Shown here piece after piece: positions 28,211-36,569 of a stretch of 64,000 nucleotides of DNA (the stretch's first letter is position 1; the number at the start of each line of letters is the position of its first letter). The DNA is from Pseudomonas sp. FEN. Its GTDB lineage: Bacteria > Pseudomonadota > Gammaproteobacteria > Pseudomonadales > Pseudomonadaceae. The notes beneath the pieces were generated by a model. That model saw only the letters and a list, made by a program, of their open reading frames with translations, had not been told where the DNA came from and did no database searches. The translations under genes and the position numbers were made by a program. The DNA lies in NCBI RefSeq assembly GCF_904067045.1, contig NZ_CAJFDC010000036.1, forward strand, positions 822,001-886,000, written 5' to 3'.

Positions 28211-31027
28211 ATGAGCCTGCCCCAACCGTTCCTCCACGCGGTCGAACGCCTGATCCCCGGCGAGCGCCGTTTCGACGACCCGCTCTCGACCCTGGCCTTC
28301 GGCACCGACGCCAGCTTCTACCGGCTGATCCCCAAACTGGTGATCCGCGTCGAATCCGAAGACGAAGTGGTGGCCCTGCTCAAGCTGGCAAGCCGCGACC
28401 AGGTCCCGGTGACGTTCCGCGCCGCCGGCACCAGCCTGTCGGGCCAGGCCATCAGCGACTCGGTACTGATCGTACTCGGCGACCACTGGAATGCCCGGGA
28501 GATTCGTCACCAGGGCGCGCAGATCCGCCTGCAACCCGGCGTCATCGGCGCCCAGGCCAACGCCTGGCTGGCGCCGTTCGGGCGCAAGATCGGTCCGGAC
28601 CCGGCGTCGATCAACGCCTGCAAGATCGGTGGCATCGTTGCCAACAACGCCAGCGGCATGTGCTGCGGCACCGCGCAGAACACCTACCACACCCTGGCCG
28701 GAATGCGTCTGATCCTGGCCGACGGCAGCCGCCTGGACACCGAGGACGCCGCCAGCGTCGCGGCCTTTCGCCAGAGCCATGGCTCGCTGCTCCAGCAGCT
28801 GGCGGTGCTGGGCCAGGAAACCCGCGCCAACAGCGAGTTGGCGGCGAAGATCCGGCACAAATACCGGCTGAAAAACACCACCGGCCTGTCCCTCAATGCC
28901 CTGGTGGATTTCGATGAGCCGCTGGAGATCCTCAGCCATCTGCTGGTGGGGTCCGAAGGGACGTTGGGGTTTATCAGCGCGGTGACCTACGACACCGTGA
29001 TCGACCATCCGAACAAGGCTTCGGCGCTGATCGTCTTCCCCGATGTGGAAACCTGCTGCACCGCCGTCACCGTACTGAAAAGCCAGCCGGTGTCCGCCGT
29101 GGAACTGCTTGATCGGCGCAGCCTGCGCTCGGTACAGGAAAAGCCGGGCATGCCGGCCTTCGTGCGTGAACTGTCCAACGGCGCTTGCGCATTGCTGATC
29201 GAATCCCGTGCCGCGTCCTCATCGCTGTTGCAGGAGCAACTGCGGCAGATCATGACCTCGCTGGCGCCGTTCCCGGTGGAAAAACAGGTCGATTTCACTG
29301 AAGACCCGAGCGAAAACGCCCAGCTCTGGGCGATCCGCAAGGACACCTTCCCCGCCGTCGGCGCCGTGCGCAAGACCGGCACCACGGTGATCATCGAAGA
29401 CGTGACCTTCCCGGTCGAACAACTGGCCATCGGCGTCAACCGCCTGATCGCCCTGTTCGACAAACACCACTACGACGAAGCGATCCTGTTCGGCCATGCC
29501 CTGGAGGGCAACCTGCACTTCGTCTTCACCCAGGGTTTCAACAGCGCCGCCGAAGTGGCCCGCTACCAGGCATTCATGGATGACGTCGCGCATCTGGTGG
29601 CGGTCGAGTTCGGCGGTTCGCTCAAGGCCGAGCACGGTACCGGACGCAACATGGCGCCGTTTGTCGAACTGGAATGGGGCCAGGATGCCTACCAGTTGAT
29701 GTGGGCGATCAAGCGCCTGCTCGACCCCCAGGGCATTCTCAACCCGGACGTGGTGCTCAGCGACGACCCGCAGATACACCTCAAACACCTCAAACCGTTG
29801 CCGGCCGCCGACGAGATCGTCGACAAATGCATCGAGTGCGGCTTCTGCGAACCGGTCTGCCCATCGAAGGGACTGACCTTGAGCCCGCGCCAGCGGATCG
29901 TGATCTGGCGCGATATCCAGGCGAAAAAACGCGCCGGGGTCGACACCACGGAACTGGAGGCGGCCTATCAGTACCAGGGCATCGATACCTGCGCCGCGAC
30001 CGGGTTGTGCGCGCAACGTTGCCCGGTGGGGATCAATACCGGTGAGCTGGTGAAAAAGCTCCGGGGCGAGCAAGCCAGCCATGGCAAAACCGCCGACTGG
30101 CTCGGCACGCATTTCGATACGGTATTGCAGGGCGCGCGCTTTACCCTGCATGTCGCCAATGGCGCGCGCATGCTGCTCGGGGCGCCGCGCCTGGCGAAAC
30201 TGTCGTCAAGCCTGACGCGTCTGTCCAAGGGCCGCGTGCCGCAATGGACCAGTGCCATGCCGCAGCCGGAACGGGCGGTGCGCTTCAGTCCGGCGGTCGG
30301 CGATGCACGCCCACGGGTGGTCTATCTGGCCGCCTGCGTCTCGCGGGTAATGGGGCCGGCGGCCGGTGACAAGGAACAGATGTCGCTACTGGACAAGACC
30401 CGCGGCCTGCTGGAAAAAGCCGGTTACCAGGTGGTGTTCCCGGACAACACCGACCAGCTCTGCTGTGGCCAGCCGTTTGCCTCCAAGGGCTACGTCGAGC
30501 AGGCCGAGCACAAGCGCCAGGAACTGATCGGCGCGCTGCTGCATGCCAGCCGTGGCGGCCTCGACCCGATCTACTGCGACACCAGCCCGTGCACCTTGCG
30601 CCTGGTGCAGGACCTGGGCGAGACCCGCCTCGATCTCTACGATCCGGTGCGTTTCATTCGCACGCACCTGCTGGAGCGGCTGGAATTCACGCCGCAGGAC
30701 GCGCCGATTGCCGTGCACGTAACCTGCAGCACCCAGCACCTCGGCGAAAGCCAGGCGCTGATCGACCTGGCGCGGCGTTGCAGCAACAACGTGGTGATTC
30801 CGGAAGGCATCCACTGCTGTGGTTTTGCCGGCGACAAGGGCTTCACCACCCCGGAACTGAATGCCCACTCGCTGCGGACCTTGAAGGACGCCGTGCAGTA
30901 TTGCGAAGAGGGCATCTCCACCAGCCGCACCTGCGAGATCGGCTTGAGCCAGCATGGCGGGATCGACTATCACGGGCTGGTGTACCTGGTGGATCGGGTG
31001 ACCCGGGCCAAGTCGGCGCGGGGATAA
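28211..31027 (+). CDS. FAD/4Fe-4S D-lactate dehydrogenase (LldE/Dld-II type)
   Basis: A 938-aa fusion of an FAD-binding oxidase and an iron-sulfur reductase. The FAD_binding_4 domain (about 35-265) contains PVTFRAAGTSLSGQA and NNASGMCCG; the FAD-oxidase C-terminal domain follows, to about 530, with FGHALEGNLHF and EHGTGRN. Two 4Fe-4S motifs are CIECGFCEPVCPS and CAATGLCAQRCPVG, followed by two CCG domains (CCGQPFASKGY; CCGFAGDKGF). The organisation fits the NAD-independent D-lactate dehydrogenase known in Pseudomonas lld operons; other 2-hydroxyacids are possible substrates. It starts 80 bases after lldD. Confidence 0.92.
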   Translation: MSLPQPFLHAVERLIPGERRFDDPLSTLAFGTDASFYRLIPKLVIRVESEDEVVALLKLASRDQVPVTFRAAGTSLSGQAISDSVLIVLGDHWNAREIRHQGAQIRLQPGVIGAQANAWLAPFGRKIGPDPASINACKIGGIVANNASGMCCGTAQNTYHTLAGMRLILADGSRLDTEDAASVAAFRQSHGSLLQQLAVLGQETRANSELAAKIRHKYRLKNTTGLSLNALVDFDEPLEILSHLLVGSEGTLGFISAVTYDTVIDHPNKASALIVFPDVETCCTAVTVLKSQPVSAVELLDRRSLRSVQEKPGMPAFVRELSNGACALLIESRAASSSLLQEQLRQIMTSLAPFPVEKQVDFTEDPSENAQLWAIRKDTFPAVGAVRKTGTTVIIEDVTFPVEQLAIGVNRLIALFDKHHYDEAILFGHALEGNLHFVFTQGFNSAAEVARYQAFMDDVAHLVAVEFGGSLKAEHGTGRNMAPFVELEWGQDAYQLMWAIKRLLDPQGILNPDVVLSDDPQIHLKHLKPLPAADEIVDKCIECGFCEPVCPSKGLTLSPRQRIVIWRDIQAKKRAGVDTTELEAAYQYQGIDTCAATGLCAQRCPVGINTGELVKKLRGEQASHGKTADWLGTHFDTVLQGARFTLHVANGARMLLGAPRLAKLSSSLTRLSKGRVPQWTSAMPQPERAVRFSPAVGDARPRVVYLAACVSRVMGPAAGDKEQMSLLDKTRGLLEKAGYQVVFPDNTDQLCCGQPFASKGYVEQAEHKRQELIGALLHASRGGLDPIYCDTSPCTLRLVQDLGETRLDLYDPVRFIRTHLLERLEFTPQDAPIAVHVTCSTQHLGESQALIDLARRCSNNVVIPEGIHCCGFAGDKGFTTPELNAHSLRTLKDAVQYCEEGISTSRTCEIGLSQHGGIDYHGLVYLVDRVTRAKSARG

Positions 31028-31062
31028 AATAGAACCTTGGCCAGCGGCGGTAGTCCATAGAA

Positions 31063-31085
31063 CGAGTCCCGCGAGCGCGGGACTC
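31063..31085. terminator. Strong hairpin after the lactate operon
   Basis: The 10-bp perfect stem CGAGTCCCGC / GCGGGACTCG lies 36 bases after the dehydrogenase stop. No U-tract follows, so this may be an mRNA-stabilising hairpin or a Rho-assisted end rather than a classical terminator. Confidence 0.55.
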
Positions 31086-31149
31086 GCCCTACTCGACAGT
31101 CCGCTCTGATCAGCAATGAAATCGGGTCACTCAGTTCAAGGAGATACAC

Positions 31150-31428
31150 ATGAAGCGTTCCGTGCTGCTGGGCCTGTTTGTCAGCACCTGCGTCCTCGCC
31201 GCCCCGGCGTTTGCCTCGGCCGAGAAGGACCTTTGCGCGATGAACCTGCAGAGCCTCAACAGTGCCAAGACCCAGCTGGATTCCAACCAGCAGGCCAACC
31301 TTGAGACCAGCATCCAGCAGGCCAAGGCCGCCGCGGATAGAAACACCAACGACAGCGCCCGGGAGTGCGTCGCCATCACCGAGCGGGCGCTCCAGGAAAT
31401 CCGCAACAGCCCCAAAGCCGGCCAGTAA
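31150..31428 (+). CDS. Small secreted/periplasmic hypothetical protein
   Basis: A 92-aa protein with a clear Sec signal peptide (MKRSVLLGLFVSTCVLAAPAFASA, cleavage near residue 22-24). The mature part is short, helical and polar (LNSAKTQLDSNQQANLETSIQQAKAAADRNTNDSARECVAITERALQEI) and contains two cysteines that could pair. GGAG precedes the ATG by about 8 bases (AAGGAGATACACATG). It stands alone between the lactate operon and ssrA. I do not recognise the family beyond this general type. Confidence 0.8.
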   Translation: MKRSVLLGLFVSTCVLAAPAFASAEKDLCAMNLQSLNSAKTQLDSNQQANLETSIQQAKAAADRNTNDSARECVAITERALQEIRNSPKAGQ

Positions 31429-31469
31429 AGCTGGTCAGTATCGGGATGGCCTTGCGAGCCAGATTGGCG

Positions 31470-31506
31470 TACACTGTGCATGCCTGCTGGTTACGTACAG
31501 CAGGCA
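31470..31506 (+). promoter_or_regulatory. ssrA promoter -10 and 5' leader hairpin
   Basis: TACACT at 31470-31475 is a good -10 element. It is followed at 31481-31506 by a perfect 9-bp inverted repeat, TGCCTGCTG / CAGCAGGCA with an 8-base spacer, which ends one base before the mature tmRNA 5' end. If transcription starts near 31482, this stem forms the precursor leader removed by RNase P. Alternatively it could be an operator. The -35 is weak. Confidence 0.5.
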
Positions 31507-31507
31507 C

Positions 31508-31899
31508 GGGGCCGTTTAGGATTCGACGCCGGTCGCGAAACTCTAGGTGCATGCCGAGTTGGTAACAGAACTCGTAAATCCACTGTTGCAACTACTTATA
31601 GTTGCCAATGACGACCATTACGGGGAACAAGCTCTCGCTGCGTAAGCGGCGCTAGCCTTCCTCCTGGCTACTTCGGTGCCAGCAATCATCAGGGGATGTC
31701 TGTAAACCCAAAATGATTGTCATATAGAACAGAATCGCCGTGCAGTACGTTGTGGACGAATCGGCTAAAACTTACACAACTCGCCCAAAGCACCCTGCCC
31801 GTCGGGTCGCTGCGGGTTAACTTAATAGACACGGCTACGCATGTAGTACCGACAGCGGAGTACTGGCGGACGGGGGTTCAAATCCCCCCGGCTCCACCA
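31508..31899 (+). ncRNA. ssrA: tmRNA (SsrA)
   Basis: A 392-nt transfer-messenger RNA. The 5' end GGGGCCGTTTAGGATTCGAC pairs with the 3' end GGCTCCACCA; the T arm is GGGGTTCAAATCCCC. The tag reading frame at 31604-31645 reads GCC AAT GAC GAC CAT TAC GGG GAA CAA GCT CTC GCT GCG TAA, giving ANDDHYGEQALAA. It rescues stalled ribosomes together with SmpB. The 3' end is the insertion point of the neighbouring genomic island. Confidence 0.96.
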
Positions 31900-31902
31900 A
31901 AT
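31877..31902 (+). other. Putative attL at the 3' end of ssrA
   Basis: The tmRNA T-arm and 3' end (TTCAAATCCCCCCGGCTCC then ACCAAAT) recurs in degenerate form at 42759-42783. Between the copies lie mobile-element and restriction genes absent from the usual core order. The 3' end of ssrA is a well-known integration site for tyrosine recombinases. Confidence 0.65.
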
Positions 31903-32034
31903 TTGTTGTAAGTCGTTGTTTTCTAAAGCTTTTTACCTCTTATTCGATTCGTAGGAATACCGAATGGGAGGTAAAAGGCGGCAGAAATGGGCGGCACGCC
32001 TCCCCTGACGCACCCACTCTGGAGTGTGTCTGTA

Positions 32035-32169
32035 ATGCCCCACCACGTTGAGAAGAGCCGCCACGGCCTCTACTACCTTCGCCTGCCCAAACGCCTTGCC
32101 CACTTCAACGACGGCATTGCCTTCCTACTCTTTCACTGGGTGCTCAAGCGCCTCCCCAAAATCGAATAA
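32035..32169 (+). pseudogene. Remnant of a tyrosine integrase (N-terminal stub)
   Basis: A 44-codon frame, MPHHVEKSRHGLYYLRLPKRLAHFNDG..., resembles the N-terminal start of phage-type integrases (the RHGxYYxRxP arm-binding/SAM-like start). It breaks off without core-binding or catalytic domains. It lies 135 bases after attL, facing away from ssrA, where an island integrase is expected. Resemblance is judged by eye and is modest. The rest of the 31900-32252 gap shows nothing except the hsdR terminator. Confidence 0.45.
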
Positions 32170-32177
32170 ACGACATA

Positions 32178-32211
32178 AAGCAGACAGGAGGCTACAGTGC
32201 CTCCTGCCTGC
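32178..32211 (-). terminator. Hairpin after hsdR
   Basis: GCAGACAGGAGGC and GCCTCCTGCCTGC (plus-strand orientation) form a long stem with loop TACAGT, about 40 bases beyond the hsdR stop. On the minus strand it is followed by TTTATG, a weak U-tract. Confidence 0.5.
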
Positions 32212-32252
32212 CTCAATGCCATTTTCTTTTTTTGGTCTGGACTGCTAAAAAC

Positions 32253-35200
32253 TTAAGCCCTGGTCGAGCTCTGCAGGTCTGCCCCCGCATCCTTCTTCAG
32301 CAATTCATATACCACCGTCAGGAACACATCCCGCGTTGCCTCGTCGCTCAACAGCTTGGTCGCCATGCTGGTGTGGCTGCTCATGGCCCCCGCAATTGCC
32401 TGGATGGCCTTCATCGGTAGGTCGGCCTTCATGGCCTGATCCATGGTGTTGTTCTGCACCTGGGCCATTACCACAACATCATCGCGAAGCTTTTCGGACA
32501 CATGCACAGCGAAGGCCACCTGATCCGTGTCGGTGATGTCCTTACCGAAGGCGTTGTTGAGCTTTTCGATCAGATCGGCGAGGTATTTTTTCTCGCGGTC
32601 GCGCGCGTCGCGCAGGCCGTTATCGGTGATGCCATATAGCTCTGGTGATTCACCCACGGTTGAAAGCCCGGTCAAACCGTCACCGCTCTTGATCTTGTAG
32701 TGGCTGAGTTTGAGATCGCCCAGATCCACCTGTTCGGCGCTGATACCCTTCAAGCGTTTGCGTAGCAGCCGTGCGTAGCTGGCGAACGACTCCAGTGCTG
32801 GGTCACCAAACTCCACCAACTGGGCAACGTACTCATAGGTGCGCACAAACTTGGTCAGGCTCTCGCTGAAAATCATTAACTCATCACGCGCCTTGCAGTA
32901 CTCGGCACGCTGTACGTCGGCGTATTCCATGCCCTTCTCGTCGCAGCTATCGTGGGCGGCTTCCCAGGCTTTTTCCCATTGATCGATCGCATCGTTGAGC
33001 GTCTTCAACTTGCCATTGAAACGGTCGGTGGCCGATTGGGTCAGCGAGTAAAGCTTCTGATGAGTGACATTGCGATCCACGATGGCCTCGCCAAAAGCAT
33101 CGACCTCTGCAGCCTCATAGATGAACATGCCATCCAGGCGCTGCTTGATGTCGTAGACGATGTTCGGGTCCTGAATATCGGCCACCTGGGCATCGCGGTA
33201 AAAGGTCTTAAAGGCCGCCTGGATCTCCTCTGCCTCGTTGGCAAAGTCGATGACGTAGGTCTTGTCCTTTCCGGGAAAGGTACGATTCAACCGCGACAGG
33301 GTCTGCACAGCTTCTACGCCAGATATTTTCTTGTCCAGGTACATGGCCACCAGCTTGGGCTGGTCGAACCCAGTCTGGTACTTGTTGGCAACGATCATCA
33401 CCCGGTAGTCCGGGGTATCGAACACCTTGCGCATGTCGCGACCTTGCAGACCGGGGTTCAAATTGGTTTCAGTGAACTGGTGATCGCTGGGGAGGCTACC
33501 TTCCTGAACATCGGTATTGGCCACCTCACCGGAAAACGCCACCATCGCCTGCACGTTCTCGTAACCCCTACGCTGGCAATAGTCCAGTAGAGCCAGGTGG
33601 TACTTCACCGCAGCTGCACGCGAGCCAGTCACCACCATGGCCTTGGCCTGACCACCAAGCAGATGGGCCACGTTCTTACGAAAGTGCTCGACGATCAGCT
33701 CGACCTTCTGTCCCACGTTCACCGGGTTGAGTGACAGCCACTTGGCCAACGAACGCTTGGCGCTCTTCTCATCCACACGCTTGTCATCAACAAACTCGCT
33801 GCCGATTTTGAACGCCACGTTGTAGCTGGTGTAGTTCTTCAGCACATCAAGGATGAAGCCCTCCTCGATGGCCTGCTGCATGGTGTAAAGGTGAAACGGT
33901 GCCGGTGGATTTTCTTGGCTCACTGGCAGCGCCGCATTACGCGGGCGGCCAAACAGACTCAGCGTCGAATGTTTGGGCGTGGCGGTGAAGGCAAAGTAGC
34001 TGGCATTACCTGGTCGGCTGCGTGACGACTGCCAGACTGACAGACGCTGTTCCTTACTCAGTTTGTCCCACTCGTCCTCACTTTGGCCGGTCAATACATA
34101 GCGCAGGTCATCAGCAGTGCTGCCTCCCGTGGAGCTGTGCGCCTCGTCGATAATGATTGCAAAGCGACGGTTTCGCAGACTGGTCTCGCCGAGGATCGCC
34201 TTCTGTGCGTAGGGAAAGGTCTGCAGTGTGCAGACGATGATCGGCACGCCGTCGAGCATAGCCTTGGCCAACTGCTGACTCTTCGGCAAACTGGATTGCT
34301 GACGTTCGATGGCGCACACAACCCCTGCCTGGTGCTCGATCTGCTGAATGGCCTCTTGCAATTGCTGATCCAGCACCTGGCGGTCGGTGACCACAATCAC
34401 GCTATGGAAGTACGGCTCGCCATCTGGGCGACGCACACGGATCAACGAATGCGCCGTCCAAGCAATCGTGTTCGTCTTGCCCGAACCTGCACTGTGCTGG
34501 ATCAGATAGGGCTGACCAGCGCCTTCAACACGCACCGCGTCGATCATCTTGGTTACGCCTTCCCACTGATGAAAGCGCGGGAAGATCAGGCCTTCCTTGA
34601 AATAGGTCTTGCCATTTACGTCCTGGGCTTCCTTGCGCTCCTGCAGCACAAAGCGGTGGAAGATGTGCAGCCAGTTGTCCTTTTGCAGCACTCGCTCCCA
34701 GAAGTAGCTCACCGGATAGCTGCCGTTGTCACCCGGTGGGTTGCCGGCTGCGCCGTCGTTACCCCGGTTGAACGGCAGGAAGAAGGTCGAATCACCCGCC
34801 AGCTTGGTGGTCATGCGGATGTCGCTGTCGCTCATGGCGAAATGCACCACTGCACCTCGACGGAAGGTCAGCAACGGTTCTAGGCCACCACTCTTGCGCT
34901 CAGGTTTGCGATCCATGCGGTACTGCTGCATGGCTGCCTCGACCGATTGGGTGAAGTCAGTCTTCAGCTCCACGGTAGCCACGGGAATGCCGTTGATGAA
35001 GAAGGCCAGGTCAATCTCGTCGGCTTTGTCCAGCGAGTAACGCAGCTGCGGTAACACGCGTAGGCGGTTGGCTGCGTAGCGCTGGATCACCGTCTCGTTG
35101 CGATCATCCTCTGGCAAGCCCTGGCTCATGGCCAAGGTGCCGCCACCGGCCACGGCAAAGCCGTAGCGCAGCACGTTCACCGTGCCGCCGTCGGTCTTGT

Positions 35201-35435
35201 TCTCCAGCTGCTTGACCAAGCGGTCCAGCACCGCCGCCGCAGTGCCAGCGCCGTTCATGGCGCGGATCTTGGACATGGCCTGGGGCTGGCTCTCCTCCAG
35301 CCAGCCGAGCACATCCTCGGGGAATAACGCTCTTGCTGCGTCATAGTCAGCGGACTTGCCCACCAGCCACCCGGCAGCCTGTAGCTGCTCGACAATATGG
35401 CGTTCCAGTTCGCATTCGTGGTGGATGTGGCTCAT
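32253..35435 (-). CDS. hsdR: HsdR, type I restriction endonuclease subunit
   Basis: A 1060-aa translocating restriction subunit. The N-terminal nuclease domain has the PD-(D/E)xK pattern near 160-185 (GIPVATVELKTDFTQSVEAAMQQYR); the superfamily 2 helicase core follows with Walker A HSAGSGKTNTIAW (about 320), the DEAH box IIDEAHSS, motif III FTATP and motif VI-like TLSRLNRTFPGKD. The C-terminal helical part presumably contacts HsdM. It is the last gene of hsdM-hsdS-GIY-YIG-ORF-hsdR, starting 2 bases after a small ORF. It cleaves unmethylated foreign DNA after ATP-driven translocation. Confidence 0.95.
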   Translation of the reverse strand: MSHIHHECELERHIVEQLQAAGWLVGKSADYDAARALFPEDVLGWLEESQPQAMSKIRAMNGAGTAAAVLDRLVKQLENKTDGGTVNVLRYGFAVAGGGTLAMSQGLPEDDRNETVIQRYAANRLRVLPQLRYSLDKADEIDLAFFINGIPVATVELKTDFTQSVEAAMQQYRMDRKPERKSGGLEPLLTFRRGAVVHFAMSDSDIRMTTKLAGDSTFFLPFNRGNDGAAGNPPGDNGSYPVSYFWERVLQKDNWLHIFHRFVLQERKEAQDVNGKTYFKEGLIFPRFHQWEGVTKMIDAVRVEGAGQPYLIQHSAGSGKTNTIAWTAHSLIRVRRPDGEPYFHSVIVVTDRQVLDQQLQEAIQQIEHQAGVVCAIERQQSSLPKSQQLAKAMLDGVPIIVCTLQTFPYAQKAILGETSLRNRRFAIIIDEAHSSTGGSTADDLRYVLTGQSEDEWDKLSKEQRLSVWQSSRSRPGNASYFAFTATPKHSTLSLFGRPRNAALPVSQENPPAPFHLYTMQQAIEEGFILDVLKNYTSYNVAFKIGSEFVDDKRVDEKSAKRSLAKWLSLNPVNVGQKVELIVEHFRKNVAHLLGGQAKAMVVTGSRAAAVKYHLALLDYCQRRGYENVQAMVAFSGEVANTDVQEGSLPSDHQFTETNLNPGLQGRDMRKVFDTPDYRVMIVANKYQTGFDQPKLVAMYLDKKISGVEAVQTLSRLNRTFPGKDKTYVIDFANEAEEIQAAFKTFYRDAQVADIQDPNIVYDIKQRLDGMFIYEAAEVDAFGEAIVDRNVTHQKLYSLTQSATDRFNGKLKTLNDAIDQWEKAWEAAHDSCDEKGMEYADVQRAEYCKARDELMIFSESLTKFVRTYEYVAQLVEFGDPALESFASYARLLRKRLKGISAEQVDLGDLKLSHYKIKSGDGLTGLSTVGESPELYGITDNGLRDARDREKKYLADLIEKLNNAFGKDITDTDQVAFAVHVSEKLRDDVVVMAQVQNNTMDQAMKADLPMKAIQAIAGAMSSHTSMATKLLSDEATRDVFLTVVYELLKKDAGADLQSSTRA

Positions 35436-35437
35436 GC

Positions 35438-35614
35438 CTATTCCTTGTCTAAACGTCTATGTCTGAATTCACGACGCACTGCGTCGCAAATTGACTCACC
35501 ATCGCCAAACACGTCTCGCCACGGCAAACACCTGACGACATACGCTCCAGTCAAATACCCGTCAAATAACCCCCTGCTCAGCTTCGCGCCGAGGTCGTTA
35601 TTGTTTAGCGTCAT
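35438..35614 (-). CDS. Possible 58-aa protein inside the hsd operon
   Basis: A short frame, MTLNNNDLGAKLSRGLFDGYLTGAYVVRCLPWRDVFGDGESICDAVRREFRHRRLDKE (read in pieces: Leu/Gly-rich start, basic end), begins 8 bases after the GIY-YIG stop and ends 2 bases before the hsdR ATG. It therefore fills the gap exactly, in an operon where every other junction overlaps or abuts. No family is recognised and no strong ribosome binding site is visible (upstream GAGAGCGAG). It could be a decayed end of a neighbouring gene. Confidence 0.45.
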   Translation of the reverse strand: MTLNNNDLGAKLSRGLFDGYLTGAYVVRCLPWRDVFGDGESICDAVRREFRHRRLDKE

Positions 35615-35621
35615 TGTGGGG

Positions 35622-36569
35622 TTACTCGCTCTCGGCAGAGGGTTCGAACCCGGCGACTTGGGCCTCTTGCCAGGCGGCATACGACTGTCCTGTGCCTTCG
35701 ACCAGCCAGGAAGTCCGCCCATTGGCTGAGCGTCCGCTGACTACGGCGGCCGCTGCACTGGGGCTGCTGAAGGCGTAGTCGTCGCTGAACAGCAGGTGCT
35801 CGCTGCCATCGGCTACCAGCACACCGTCATCGGCCAGTTGCTTGAACAAGCCCTGATAACCGCTCTCAGTACCGACCCATTCGGCGCGGGCCTTGGAGCC
35901 TTTAAGGACAAAAAATTCACCGTCGATTTCCTGCCCCTGAGCACTGATGCGATAGCGTGGCACATCCAGGGTGAAGCGTGGCGAACGGCTAACCGGGGCA
36001 GTTGGGCTGACGCTGAGAGCAAAGGAAGGCTTAGTCAGCTCGCGCAAAAAGTCGAAGCCCAGCACCGGCAGCACGGTGCGAATCTGCTCCAGGAAGAACG
36101 CCATGTCGGCGCGGTCGGACTCCGGCAGGCTGCCGTAATCATGCGCAGTGCCATTGACCAGCTCACAACGCCCGACCGTGTTGGCGATACCGATCAACAG
36201 GCTTTCCAGGTACTTCACATGGGTCTTGGTCAGGTTCTGGTCCTTGCTGGTAACCAGACAGACCTTCTCCCAGAAGTCCTTGCCGCCCGCCGTACCCTCT
36301 GAAATCTCGGGGCGGTTGTGCTGTTTGAGGCGCTTGGCCACGTCATCCGACTCGCCGATATACACCTTCGAGCGCAGGTTGTTCTCCGGATCGGGGCCAA
36401 CTAGAAAGTACACACCGGTACGCGCGCACTCCGGACGCTGCACCAGCTCGGCCAGCTTGCTGCGCGGGCCGGTTAGCACATGGCCGGTCCAGTTCATGAT
36501 CTCGGCGGTGAGCAGGCCATTGGGCGTGCCATCCACCAGAAACAGCCGAATGCTGCGGCCTTGGTTCAT
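35622..36569 (-). CDS. GIY-YIG nuclease-domain protein with DUF4357-like C-terminus
   Basis: A 315-aa protein whose residues about 50-130 form a GIY-YIG nuclease domain: GVYFLVGPDPENNLRSKVYIGESDDVAKRLKQHN, with the downstream catalytic Arg/Glu region. The C-terminal part contains EFFVLKGSKARAEWV, a DUF4357-like stretch often linked to such nucleases. Its ATG overlaps the hsdS stop by 4 bases, so it is translationally coupled within the type I system. A direct role in restriction is inferred from position only; it might instead add a second nuclease activity. Confidence 0.85.
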   Translation of the reverse strand: MNQGRSIRLFLVDGTPNGLLTAEIMNWTGHVLTGPRSKLAELVQRPECARTGVYFLVGPDPENNLRSKVYIGESDDVAKRLKQHNRPEISEGTAGGKDFWEKVCLVTSKDQNLTKTHVKYLESLLIGIANTVGRCELVNGTAHDYGSLPESDRADMAFFLEQIRTVLPVLGFDFLRELTKPSFALSVSPTAPVSRSPRFTLDVPRYRISAQGQEIDGEFFVLKGSKARAEWVGTESGYQGLFKQLADDGVLVADGSEHLLFSDDYAFSSPSAAAAVVSGRSANGRTSWLVEGTGQSYAAWQEAQVAGFEPSAESE

